A DNA stretch of 64,000 nucleotides from Streptosporangium lutulentum (GCF_030811455.1 NZ_JAUSQU010000001.1:7502001-7566000), one strand, 5' to 3'. Positions 15,911-24,207 are shown, counted from the first letter of the stretch. The notes: generated from the sequence alone by a model not told the origin. Made by a program: numbers and translations.

Positions 15911-17296
15911 TCACGCCATCTCCCTGGACGCGCGGATGTCCCCGGCGACCGAGCGCATGGCGGTGAACTGGATGAGGCCGGCGACGACGACCACCGGGAC
16001 GAGGCTGAGCAGGGTGTAGCGCAACGGCATGCCCTCGGTCAGCGCCAGCAGGGCGGGACTCAGCACCCCGCCGGCGAGCTGGAAGGGCGCGGTGAGCTGC
16101 AGGCCGACGCCTCGATGCCGGGCGGGGAGCACCTGGGTGATGAGGATGATGAAGGACGGCACCTGAGCGCCGGCGATCATCGAGAACAGCAGGTTGACCC
16201 CGATGTAGACCGGGACCGAGGGGAACAGCCCCAGGGCCAGGACCAGACAGCCGATGCTGAGGGTGCACACGCCCTGCATGGCGGCCAGCAGGGCGGGACG
16301 CCGTTTCATGAAGCGGTCGGCCAGCACACCGGCGAACGGGACCACCAGCAGCCCGAGGATCATCTGCCCCTCCAGCACCAGCGAGCGCTGGAACGGATCG
16401 AGGGAGAAATCCTGCTTCGCCATCAGGGACGCGACCATGCCGACCAGTCCGGTTATGATCGAATACACGAAGCTGCTGATGGCCAGGATTCGCAGGGTCC
16501 TGATGGACCAGGCGACCCGGATTCCCTCCCAGAACCGCGGCGGCGGCCTTTCCTCCGTGGCGGGCCGCTCGACCGCGACGGCCCCGTCGGCGACTTCGGA
16601 CCGTCCGACCGCGACGGCCCTGTCGGCTGCCTCGGCCCGGTCGGCCTCGGCCCGGTCGGCCGCCCCGCGGCGGGGCTCGCGCAGCAGGAAGGTCAGGCAG
16701 GCGACGGTGGTCGCCATGACGGCCAGCATCAGCGTGGCCGTGCGCCAGCCGTACACCGTGACCGTGTAACCGGCGATCGGCGCGGCCAGCAGGCTGCCGA
16801 TGCCGCCGGCCATCCGCAGCAGCGCGATGACCCGCCCGCGTGAGGACGGAAGGTAGTAGTCGGACAGCAGCGGGACCTGGGCCACGTCGTTCGGCAGCCT
16901 GCTCACCCCGCCGAGCGTCCGGCCCACGATGAGCAGGCCCACGTTGGGGGCCAGCGCCTGGATGACGTCTCCCAGGTTGGCCGCTATCTGGCCGAACTGG
17001 ACGAGTCGCACGCGTTTGGGGACCCGGTCGGTCAAGTATCCGAGCGGGAGTCCCGCGGCGTTGGTCACGATCAGCGTGATCGTGCCGATGACGCCCAGCA
17101 TCGTGACCGAGAGCCCGAAATCCTCTTTGATCTCGGGAAGTGCCAGTTGAAGTGCGGTGTCGTCCCAGCCTGCCAACAGTGCCACCAGGCAGAACACGGT
17201 CAGCGGGAGCCGGGGACCTTCGATGTTGCGGGGGTTGAGGTCACTCAGGAGTCCACGCAGGCCGCGGCGTCCAGTGATGGGGGATTCAGTCTCCAC
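15911..17296 (-). CDS. MFS transporter
   Basis: 461 residues with 12 hydrophobic segments. The loop after helix 2 has GYLTDRVPKRVR (the MFS GxxxDRxxRR signature), and ADRFMKRRPAL repeats it in the second half. A large cytoplasmic loop between helices 6 and 7 holds a degenerate repeat of Ala/Asp/Arg/Glu units (ADRAEADRAEAADRAVAVGR and on), unusual for the family and probably disordered. It is divergent from the amidohydrolase at 17511 and shares its operator-bearing promoter, suggesting it moves the substrate or product of that enzyme. Confidence 0.88.
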   Translation of the reverse strand: METESPITGRRGLRGLLSDLNPRNIEGPRLPLTVFCLVALLAGWDDTALQLALPEIKEDFGLSVTMLGVIGTITLIVTNAAGLPLGYLTDRVPKRVRLVQFGQIAANLGDVIQALAPNVGLLIVGRTLGGVSRLPNDVAQVPLLSDYYLPSSRGRVIALLRMAGGIGSLLAAPIAGYTVTVYGWRTATLMLAVMATTVACLTFLLREPRRGAADRAEADRAEAADRAVAVGRSEVADGAVAVERPATEERPPPRFWEGIRVAWSIRTLRILAISSFVYSIITGLVGMVASLMAKQDFSLDPFQRSLVLEGQMILGLLVVPFAGVLADRFMKRRPALLAAMQGVCTLSIGCLVLALGLFPSVPVYIGVNLLFSMIAGAQVPSFIILITQVLPARHRGVGLQLTAPFQLAGGVLSPALLALTEGMPLRYTLLSLVPVVVVAGLIQFTAMRSVAGDIRASREMA

Positions 17297-17335
17297 TGCC
17301 GCCTCCGGCGAGAGATGCTTCGAGATAAGTGCAAG

Positions 17336-17367
17336 TGTTACATTATCCCTACTGTTACCTTTAACAG
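17336..17367. promoter_or_regulatory. CTGTTA-N4-TAACAG palindrome with adjacent TGTTAC half site
   Basis: A perfect 16-bp palindrome at 17352-17367 is preceded by TGTTACATT at 17336-17344, in the 214-bp AT-rich gap between the MFS gene and the amidohydrolase. Similar TGTTACTTC elements are at 12424 and 18854, upstream of other genes in this block. Probable operator for a shared regulator. Confidence 0.55.
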
Positions 17368-17510
17368 AAGTTCTAAATCAGTTCTTCTGCTGGAAATGTG
17401 GGCGCGATGCCCTGACATGGATCGGTCCATCGGCCACCTCTTGATCACAAGAGGAAGGCGCCGACCTCCATTCCCCCCGGATTCCCCTAATGAACAGACG
17501 GTGATTGATC

Positions 17511-18719
17511 ATGAAAACCACGGTGGTACGGGCGGCCAGACTCTTCGACGCGATCGAGGGGGTGACCCTGAAAGACGTCGACGTCGCGGTGCGCGGCGAC
17601 GTGATCACCGAGGTCGGCCCGGGACTGCTCGGCGACGAGGTGATCGACCTCGGCGACCGGACGCTCCTGCCCGGTTTTCTCGACGTGCACATGCACCTGA
17701 CCGGAATGCGCTCCTATGCCGAGGGGCGCAACCTGCCTTCCAGGGAGATCCTGGCCGTGCGTGCCGCCCAGGACTGCGAGGCTTTGCTGACGGCCGGGTT
17801 CACCACGGTCCGCGACTGCGGCAGCGCCATCGCGCTCAACCTTCGCGACCTCGTCGCCGACGGCACGATCCCCGGCCCGAGAATCCACGCAGCGGGGCCG
17901 GTGATCTGCCAGACCGGCGGCCACGCGGACGCGCACCACCTGCCGCTGGACCTGGCCCGCGCACAGCCCGACTCGCTGATCGCCGACGGTCCGTGGGCGT
18001 GCAGGCAGGCCGTACGAGAGGCGGTCCGGGCCGGCGCCGACTTCATCAAGATCTGCACTACGGGCGGGGTGTCCTCCGAGCGCGACCACCCCAACGACGC
18101 GCACTTCACCGCCGAGGAGATCACCGCCATCGTCGACGAGGCGCACCGGCTGGGCCGCAGGGTGGCCTCCCACGCACAGGGCACGTCGGGCGTGCTGACC
18201 GCGGTGCTCGCCGGCGTCGACTCCATCGAGCACGGCTACTACCTCGACGACGAGTGCGTCGCCGAGATGGCCGCCCGTGGCACCTTCTACGTGCCGACGT
18301 TCGACCTGCGGACCTTCTTCCAGCGGACGGTCGACGGAGGCCACGGGCTGCCCGAGTGGCGCCTGCGCAAGCAGCGCGAGGCCATCGCCGCCATGGGGCC
18401 GTCCCTGCTCCGGGCGTACGAGGCGGGCGTGCTGATCGCCACCGGTTCCGACTACCTCGGCACGCCGCTGCGCGCGCACGGCGCCAACGCCGACGAGCCG
18501 ATCGCCATGGTCGGCGGCGGTCTGCCGCCCGTCGAGGCGCTGCGCGCGCTGACCGTGAACGCGGCCACGGTGATCGGCGTCGAGGACCGGACGGGCAGCA
18601 TCGAACCGGGCAGGTGGGCCGACCTGGTGGCCGTGGACGGCGACCCGCTCACCGACATCGAGGCACTGCGCGCGGTGGCCTTCGTCATGAAGGGAGGGCA
18701 GGTGCACTCACCTCGATGA
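17511..18719 (+). CDS. Metal-dependent amidohydrolase (imidazolonepropionase/Xaa-dipeptidase-like)
   Basis: About 402 residues. Ligands follow the binuclear amidohydrolase order: HxH in LPGFLDVHMHLTG, the lysine expected to be carboxylated in ADFIKICTTGGV, His in VASHAQGTSG, His in SIEHGYYLD and Asp in ATGSDYLGTP. Close relatives hydrolyse Xaa-Pro, Xaa-Arg or Xaa-Lys dipeptides or cyclic imides. ATG 17511 is chosen; a TTG two codons earlier is less likely. It is divergent from the MFS transporter and followed by the iron-type membrane operon after 156 bp. Confidence 0.85.
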   Translation: MKTTVVRAARLFDAIEGVTLKDVDVAVRGDVITEVGPGLLGDEVIDLGDRTLLPGFLDVHMHLTGMRSYAEGRNLPSREILAVRAAQDCEALLTAGFTTVRDCGSAIALNLRDLVADGTIPGPRIHAAGPVICQTGGHADAHHLPLDLARAQPDSLIADGPWACRQAVREAVRAGADFIKICTTGGVSSERDHPNDAHFTAEEITAIVDEAHRLGRRVASHAQGTSGVLTAVLAGVDSIEHGYYLDDECVAEMAARGTFYVPTFDLRTFFQRTVDGGHGLPEWRLRKQREAIAAMGPSLLRAYEAGVLIATGSDYLGTPLRAHGANADEPIAMVGGGLPPVEALRALTVNAATVIGVEDRTGSIEPGRWADLVAVDGDPLTDIEALRAVAFVMKGGQVHSPR

Positions 18720-18875
18720 CCAGCGCTTTCCCGCGGCCTCGACCAGGTGGCCACGACCGCGGCCACCCGGTGGAGCCACGGCCCGCCGGCATCCCAGACC
18801 GCCCGTTGACACGATCAGGACATCTGATGAAACATCTGATACAAATAAACAACTGTTACTTCTAAGGAGTCGCCG

Positions 18876-19658
18876 GTGACCGGTGCGACATGGGGCCTGG
18901 TGGCCTCGGTATTCGTGGCCTCGATCGTGGAGTTCGTCGAGGCGTTGACCATCGTGCTGGCGATGGGTGTCACCCGGGGCTGGCGCTCCGCCGTCGCGGG
19001 CGTGCTCGCGGCGCTGGCGGCGCTGGTGGCGTTCACCTTCGCCGCGGGGTACGCGCTCAGAACGTGGATGCCCGAGTCGCTGCTGCAACTCGTGGTCGGC
19101 ACACTGCTACTGATCTTCGGACTGCAGTGGCTGCGCAAGGCGATCTTGCGATCGTCGAAATTGAAAGCCCTGCACGACGAGGAGGAGGAGTTCGCGTCAC
19201 AGACCGCCGCCGCACGCCAGGCGGCGGCGAACAGCCGCTTCGGCATCGACACCTTCGCCTTCGTGGTTTCGTTCAAGGGAGTGTTCCTCGAAGGCGTGGA
19301 GATCGTGTTCATCGTGATCACGTTCGGCCTGAGCGCGGACAACATGACCGCCGCCATCGGCGGCGCGGTGGTCGCGGGCCTTCTGGTGCTGATCGTCGGC
19401 CTGATCCTGCACAAGCCTCTCGCGATGGTGCCCGAGAACACCCTCAAATACGGCGTGGGCCTGCTGCTGGCGTCGTTCGGCGCGTACTGGGCCGTCGAAG
19501 GACTGGGCGTGTTCACCGACGGCGGCGAGAGCCTGCACTGGCCTGGCGGCGACTGGGCCATCCTCGCGCTGCTCGCGGCATGGGTGATCGTCGGTCAGGT
19601 GATGGTGCGGACGCTGCCCGGTATCAAGAACAAGCGAAAGGAGGTCGTGGCCCGATGA
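18876..19658 (+). CDS. FTR1-like polytopic membrane protein with two ExxE motifs (COG4280 type)
   Basis: 260 residues, about seven membrane helices, GTG start with TAAGGAG upstream. Two inverted-symmetric acidic motifs stand out: SIVEFVEALTIVLAMG in helix 1 and VFLEGVEIVFIVITFG in helix 4, equivalent to the RExxE motifs with which FTR1 iron permeases bind Fe3+. A charged cytoplasmic loop (ALHDEEEEF) lies between the halves. The next two genes overlap or follow closely, and the third is a VIT-type iron/manganese transporter, so a metal role is likely. Direction of transport and metal are inference. Confidence 0.78.
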   Translation: MTGATWGLVASVFVASIVEFVEALTIVLAMGVTRGWRSAVAGVLAALAALVAFTFAAGYALRTWMPESLLQLVVGTLLLIFGLQWLRKAILRSSKLKALHDEEEEFASQTAAARQAAANSRFGIDTFAFVVSFKGVFLEGVEIVFIVITFGLSADNMTAAIGGAVVAGLLVLIVGLILHKPLAMVPENTLKYGVGLLLASFGAYWAVEGLGVFTDGGESLHWPGGDWAILALLAAWVIVGQVMVRTLPGIKNKRKEVVAR

Positions 19659-19864
19659 GATTCCTGAAGGGTTTCGGCAGGTTCTGGTACGACTTCATCA
19701 TCGGCGACGACTGGAAGATCGCAGTAGCCGTGGTCCTGGCGCTCGCCGTCACGCTCGGCGTCACCCTGACCGGCCTGGCGCCCCTCGGCGCCGTCACGGT
19801 GGTGGGCGGCCTGCTGCTGCTCGTGTTCTTCGTGGTCAGTCTCGTCATCGACGTCAGGAGGTAG
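19655..19864 (+). CDS. Small two-helix membrane protein
   Basis: 69 residues: an aromatic amphipathic start (FLKGFGRFWYDFIIGDDWKI), then two hydrophobic helices separated by a Gly/Pro turn, ending in VIDVRR. Its ATGA overlaps the previous stop and AAAGGAGG lies just upstream, so it is translated with the permease. Probably a subunit or assembly factor of that transporter; no family recognised. Confidence 0.75.
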   Translation: MRFLKGFGRFWYDFIIGDDWKIAVAVVLALAVTLGVTLTGLAPLGAVTVVGGLLLLVFFVVSLVIDVRR

Positions 19865-19867
19865 ACG

Positions 19868-20575
19868 GTGCTCGCGCATACCGCCGAGCTGCACACCCAC
19901 CACCGCGACGTCACCGGAGGCTGGCTGCGGCCCGCCGTTTTCGGAGTGATGGACGGCCTGGTGTCCAACGCCGCGCTGTTGGCGGGTGTGGTGGGCAGCG
20001 GTGCCTCGGCCACCGCGATCGCCGTCACCGGGCTGGCCGGGCTCGCCGCGGGCGCCTTTTCGATGGCGACGGGGGAATACACCTCCGTCGTCTCCCAGCG
20101 AGAGCTCACCCTGGCCGAGATCGACGTCGAGCGCAGGGAGATCTCCCGCAACCCGGAGGCCGAGGAGCGCGAGCTCGCCCTGGTCTACGAGTCGCGGGGG
20201 CTGACGCCGGAGCTGGCCATACAGGTGGCCGGGCAACTCCACAAAGACCCGGAGATCGCCTGGCGGGTGCATGCCCGTGAGGAGCTGGGGGTGGATCCCG
20301 ACGACCTGCCCTCACCGTGGGTGGCCGCCGGGTCGTCCTTCCTGGCGTTCGCGATCGGGGCGCTGATCCCCGTGCTGCCGTTCCTGCTGGGCCTCTCCTC
20401 GGCCGCCGTGTCGATCGGGCTGACCGGGTTCGCACTGTTCGGGACGGGCGCGATGGTGGCGCGGCTCACCAAGCGGTCACCGCTGTTCGGCGGGGTCCGC
20501 CAGCTCGGGCTCGGCGCGGCGGCGGCCGCAGTGACCTACGGCATCGGCGCGCTGGTGGGAGCCGCGATCTCCTGA
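19868..20575 (+). CDS. VIT1/CCC1-type iron/manganese transporter
   Basis: 235 residues from GTG three bases after the previous stop (AGGAGG upstream). RPAVFGVMDGLVSNAALLAG and GLAAGAFSMATGEYTSVVSQ are the VIT family signatures (D in helix 1, M/E in helix 2). The cytoplasmic insert with repeated Glu residues (ERELALVYESRG, DPEIAWRVHAREELG) matches the VIT metal-binding domain, and C-terminal helices follow. Relatives move Fe2+/Mn2+ out of the cytosol. It completes a three-gene metal operon ending at the hairpin at 20669-20732. Confidence 0.9.
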   Translation: MLAHTAELHTHHRDVTGGWLRPAVFGVMDGLVSNAALLAGVVGSGASATAIAVTGLAGLAAGAFSMATGEYTSVVSQRELTLAEIDVERREISRNPEAEERELALVYESRGLTPELAIQVAGQLHKDPEIAWRVHAREELGVDPDDLPSPWVAAGSSFLAFAIGALIPVLPFLLGLSSAAVSIGLTGFALFGTGAMVARLTKRSPLFGGVRQLGLGAAAAAVTYGIGALVGAAIS

Positions 20576-20579
20576 GCCC

Positions 20580-20686
20580 GGCACATGAGCCCGGACGACA
20601 TGAGCAGAGCACATGAGCTCGGCATATGAGCCCGGCGCATGCTCGGCACATGAGCAGGGCACATGAGCCCGGACGACATGAGCGGG
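20580..20686. repeat. CACATGAGC-type direct repeats downstream of the VIT gene
   Basis: The block around 20580-20608 (GCACATGAGCCCGGACGACA...) recurs at about 20658-20686, with shorter CATGAGC units between. The second copy forms the left arm of the big hairpin that follows. No coding sense; looks like arm duplication of a terminator. Confidence 0.75.
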
Positions 20687-20732
20687 GCGCCGCGTCCGCC
20701 GGAGGACGCGGCGCCCCGCTCATGTCGTCCGG
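20669..20732. terminator. Perfect 29-bp stem-loop terminator
   Basis: Arms 20669-20697 and 20704-20732 are exact reverse complements, with a 6-base loop (GCCGGA). It lies about 95 bp after the VIT gene. Length and perfection are exceptional for an actinomycete terminator, which usually lacks a U tract. Confidence 0.8.
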
Positions 20733-20955
20733 AACCACCGGATCCGCCGAGCGTTCACGGCGCCGGGTGGCGTCTCTCCGGGAGAACGGGGCCTCGCCCG
20801 TCCGGCCGAAGCGCAAGATCATTGAACGGACGTCGCACGTCCGGCACCGCCGACGCGGCGCCCCTCCCTCATCGGGATCACCCGAAGGGGCGTCGCCCGC
20901 GCCCCGGGGCACTGACCGCGCATGACCGCGCGCGTTCGACCCCTATTGTTCTCGC

Positions 20956-21429
20956 ATGACTGGAAGCCTCCGCCTTGTGCCCATCACGCCTGCCAACATC
21001 GAGATGGCCCTCGCGGTGCAGGTCAGTCCCGACCAAGAGCGCTTCGTCTCACCCGTGGTGAAGTCGCTGGCCGAGGCCTACGTCCACCCGCAGGTGGCCT
21101 GGCCGCGTCTCATCCTCGACGGCGACCGTCCCGTGGGCTTCCTCATGGCCTTCCTCGACATCGACTGGAACGGCAAGGGCGTCGACTTCCGGTCCGGTTT
21201 GTGGCGCCTCAACGTGACACCCGACGCGCAGGGGCGCGGGGTCGGCCGCTTCGCCGTCGAATCGGTGGCCGCCGAGGTCAAGCGTCGTGGCGGCACGCAG
21301 ATGTACGTCACGTGGGAGCCGGATGAGGACGGGCCCGAGGGCTTCTACCTGAAGCTCGGGTTCCAGCTCACGGGTGAGAAGAGTGGGGGCCAGACGGTCG
21401 GGGTGCTGGATCTGACGAACCACGCGTAA
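20956..21429 (+). CDS. GNAT N-acetyltransferase (diamine/spermidine-acetyltransferase-like)
   Basis: 157 residues. RLVPITPANIEMALAVQVSP and AYVHPQVAWPRLILDGDRPV open the domain; LWRLNVTPDAQGRGVGRFAV is the acetyl-CoA loop (QGRGVG); MYVTWEPDEDGPEGFYLKLG and FQLTGEK close it. The arrangement with W/F..P and GFYxKLGF is that of SpeG/BltD-like acetyltransferases. The gene stands alone after a terminator. Confidence 0.85.
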   Translation: MTGSLRLVPITPANIEMALAVQVSPDQERFVSPVVKSLAEAYVHPQVAWPRLILDGDRPVGFLMAFLDIDWNGKGVDFRSGLWRLNVTPDAQGRGVGRFAVESVAAEVKRRGGTQMYVTWEPDEDGPEGFYLKLGFQLTGEKSGGQTVGVLDLTNHA

Positions 21430-21468
21430 CAACCGGCACCGTGGCGACATCCGGCAGGACGCCATGCC

Positions 21469-21567
21469 GTTCGGGAAATCAGACCGGGAGGTCACCACCC
21501 CGTTCAGGCGATCAGACCAGGAGGCCACCCCACAGTTCGGGCGATCAGGCCAGGAGGTCTCCACCTC
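21469..21567. repeat. Three tandem 33-bp repeats
   Basis: Units at 21469-21501, 21502-21534 and 21535-21567, each starting GTTCRGG and containing ATCAGRCC-GGAGG. The period is exactly 11 codons. They lie between the GNAT stop (21429) and the DUF418 start (21658). No ribosome-binding site or convincing gene uses the frame, so they are probably intergenic. Confidence 0.85.
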
Positions 21568-21657
21568 GCGCCGAAGCGGCCTGAAGTATGGCCCGGACCG
21601 CCGCGAACCCTACTTTCGACCGATCCGGCCTCGGAACGGGGATCGCAGGATGAGCCC

Positions 21658-22722
21658 ATGCCACCTGCAACGCTCCCCCCGGCGCCGAAAGCCACCGGAT
21701 CGGGGCTTCCCTCCTCGACCTCCTCCGGCCGGCCGCGTATCACCGCGCTCGACGTGCTGCGCGGGTTCGCCCTGTGCGGAATCCTGCTGGCCAACGTCAA
21801 GCCGATCGCCCACATGGTCGACGCCGTATCGGTCGTGCGGCCCGTGGTGACGGCGAATCGAGACGACGCCTGGCTGGGGCCGGGGTTGTTCGTCGACCAG
21901 CGATTCTTCCCGATCTTCTCCCTGCTGTTCGGCATCGGTTTCTCGCTGCTGCTGGAGTCCGCGGGACGAAACGTCCCGCGTCCGCGGGTGCTCCTGCTGC
22001 GCCGGCTCCTGGTGCTGCTCGCCGTGGGCCTGGCTCACATGTTCCTCCTGTGGCGGGGCGACATCCTGACCGTCTACGCCGTCGTCGGCCTGCTGGTGCT
22101 GCTGCCCTCGACCTGGCTGCCGCGCTGGGCCGTCGCGGGGCTCGCCGCCGTCCTCACCGTGACGCCGCCGATTTTCGGCCAGCAACACCTGGCGCTGGTG
22201 CCCGGGCTGTTCCTCCTGGGCTCGGCGTTGACCCGATACGGCGTCATCGACCGGATCGAGCGCTCCGCCCGTGTTCCGGCCGCGCTGGGCCTGGTCTTCG
22301 CGGCGGGCGCGGTGCCCGCGGTGTGGATGCAGATCGAGTCGGGTGCCTCCGGCACGGATGATTTCACCTCCTGGTTCGCCCTCGCCGGGTTGCTGCTCGC
22401 AGGTGTGTACGTGTGCGCTCTGCTGCTCCTGCTCAGAACGCCGCTCCGGCCGGTGCTCCAGGGGGTTTTCGCGCCGCTGGGCCGGATGGCGCTGACCAAC
22501 TACCTGTCCGCCACGCTCCTCGTCCTGATGGCCGCCCGCCTCATCGGCAGTTCGCCGGACGGCTGGTCCTCGGCGACGGTGCTCCTGATCGCCGGAGCGA
22601 TCCTCATCCCTCAGTGGCTGGTCTCCACCCTCTGGCTGCGCCGCTACCGCCAGGGTCCCCTGGAATGGCTCTGGCGCTGGGCCACCTGGGCCGTCCGTCC
22701 ACCCCTGCGCCGCACCCCCTGA
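21658..22722 (+). CDS. DUF418 domain membrane protein
   Basis: 354 residues, about 8-9 membrane helices. It starts with a Pro/Ser-rich cytoplasmic tail, then RITALDVLRGFALCGILLAN, the entry motif of DUF418/YeiB proteins, and FDQRFFPIFSLLFGIGFSLL-type segments. The C-terminal DUF418 part has PLGRMALTNYLSATLLVL and ends near RYRQGPLEWLWRWATW, the hallmark RxGPLEWLWR. Function unknown; relatives are thought to act in envelope lipid or small-molecule transfer. Confidence 0.9.
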   Translation: MPPATLPPAPKATGSGLPSSTSSGRPRITALDVLRGFALCGILLANVKPIAHMVDAVSVVRPVVTANRDDAWLGPGLFVDQRFFPIFSLLFGIGFSLLLESAGRNVPRPRVLLLRRLLVLLAVGLAHMFLLWRGDILTVYAVVGLLVLLPSTWLPRWAVAGLAAVLTVTPPIFGQQHLALVPGLFLLGSALTRYGVIDRIERSARVPAALGLVFAAGAVPAVWMQIESGASGTDDFTSWFALAGLLLAGVYVCALLLLLRTPLRPVLQGVFAPLGRMALTNYLSATLLVLMAARLIGSSPDGWSSATVLLIAGAILIPQWLVSTLWLRRYRQGPLEWLWRWATWAVRPPLRRTP

Positions 22723-22887
22723 CCGCCGTACCCCCTGACCAGCCGTACCCTGCGCCGCACCCCCTGACCACCGAGTCCGGTGAGCGTGGCTCAGGCCGCG
22801 GGGCCGGCGGCCGGCATCGGCCTTCGACGACGAGATGAGCCGTCTCGCGTCTCCGGATCGGTGTCTCATCCGAACCGGTGAACATCA

Positions 22888-23673
22888 CTACGCCGCTCCG
22901 CGCGGGTATCCGGCCCGTGTGTCCCTGTCACGCAACGCCTGCAGTTCGCCGCGTGACAGGGACGCGGTGAACAGGCCCGGACCGGTCGCGGCCTGTGTCA
23001 ACCGCGTCCCGTCCGGGTGCCAGGCCCCGCTGCCGCCGCACGACACCCAACCCGGCCCCGTGCCGGCGTAGTTGGCGGCGACCGCGAACATGCGGTGGTC
23101 CATGGCCCGTGCCGCGAAGTGGAGGTCCAGCCGCCGTGTCTCCGCCAGCGTGTACAGGACCGATCCGGCGTAGACATCGGCGCCTCGACGGGCGGCGTCC
23201 TCGGCATGGGCCGGCACCCCGGCGTCGTAGCAGATGGCGAGGGCGATCTTCCAGCCGTCGACGTCGAGAAGCCGGCCCGGCCCACCGGGCTGAAAGAGGT
23301 CGCGCTCCCGGCCGTGCAGATTCCGCTTGCCGTAAACGTGGATGCTCGCGTCCGGGCGCACCGCCAGCGAGGCGATCCAGCCCGTGCCGTCCGCCTGGCG
23401 GTAAGCGGCGCCCACCACCGCCGTCACCCCGCAGTCCTGCGCGGTCCGCCGGACGACGTTCAGCCGAGGGTCGTCCTCGGTCACCCACGCCGCCGGATCG
23501 TGGAAGAGGTCAAGGTCATAGCCGACGAGAGAGAGTTCGGGAAACATGAGCAGTTTCGCCCCGGACTCGGCGGCCGCTCGGATCGAATCCACCGCCGCAC
23601 GAGCATTGGCGGCCACGTCTCCCGGCTCGGAGGAAGTCTGGGCCACCGCCACGATCAACGTTTCTTGGGACAC
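22888..23673 (-). CDS. Carbon-nitrogen hydrolase (nitrilase superfamily)
   Basis: 261 residues with the Glu-Lys-Cys triad: E in LLMFPELSLVGYD, K in HVYGKRNLHGRE and C in IALAICYDAGVP. Such enzymes hydrolyse amides, nitriles or N-carbamoyl groups. The Arg/Asp pattern after the Cys (HAEDAARRGADVY) fits the aliphatic amidase/omega-amidase branches. It is convergent with the DUF418 gene and has no close operon partner. Confidence 0.87.
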   Translation of the reverse strand: MSQETLIVAVAQTSSEPGDVAANARAAVDSIRAAAESGAKLLMFPELSLVGYDLDLFHDPAAWVTEDDPRLNVVRRTAQDCGVTAVVGAAYRQADGTGWIASLAVRPDASIHVYGKRNLHGRERDLFQPGGPGRLLDVDGWKIALAICYDAGVPAHAEDAARRGADVYAGSVLYTLAETRRLDLHFAARAMDHRMFAVAANYAGTGPGWVSCGGSGAWHPDGTRLTQAATGPGLFTASLSRGELQALRDRDTRAGYPRGAA

Positions 23674-23713
23674 CGCGGCATCGTAGCGTCCGTACCTATT
23701 GTGTTAGCGGTTA

Positions 23714-24101
23714 TTACTCGGGTGGATCCAGCCCATGGGCCTTGAGCGCCTTGCGAACCCGGTGGAGGCATTCTTCTGCGGAGTCAGCGTCGGCTCGGAT
23801 AGTCCATCTGTCGTCTTGGGGGCCGCCGCTCGCGTGGAAGGTCTAGGGTCGAACGCCCTGACGCTCGGCGTCCACCCTGAGCAGGGCACTCACGTCGCGC
23901 TCCAGGAGCCATTCGAGCATCGCGACCGCGTCCACTGGGGCAGCATACGACCTCGATGGCGCGTCGCAGGGCGGCGAGTGGGTTGGCTACGGCGAGCGCG
24001 CAGATCGATGGACGGCTCGGGTCGCCGCCGACCTGGACCGGCGCCCACGCCACACGTCCCGGCGTGCAGCGGTTTCGGCAGACAGCGCCCCTTCTCGTCA
24101 T
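23714..24101 (-). pseudogene. Degenerate small gene with frameshift and in-frame amber codon
   Basis: From GTG at 23935 the frame reads AMLEWLLERDVSALLRVDAE, RQGVRP, then TAG (23843-23845, codon 31), then continues in the same frame as TFHASGGPQDDRWTIRADAD, SAEECLHRVRKALKAHGLDP PE to a stop at 23714. Both halves have protein-like composition, so a single nonsense change is likely. Upstream, another frame (PVQVGGDPSRPSICALAVAN, PLAALRRAIEV) looks like more of the same gene, shifted. Family not recognised. Confidence 0.4.
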
Positions 24102-24207
24102 CCACGAGGCCTGTGGTCAAGACCGCTGAGCAGGGGCAAACGCAACACCCATTGAAGATGTTGCACGAGATCAGCTGCGAATGCGGTAGGGGCCTGGTGG
24201 CGGACGC

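Noticed and set aside
20105..20435. Arg/Pro-rich minus-strand frame inside the VIT gene
   Set aside because: Shadow of the VIT coding sequence.
20580..20686. CACATGAGC repeats as a CRISPR array
   Set aside because: Units are short, unevenly spaced and without unique spacers of constant length; no cas gene in the window.
21469..21567. 33-bp repeats as a CRISPR array
   Set aside because: Repeats are contiguous with no spacers.
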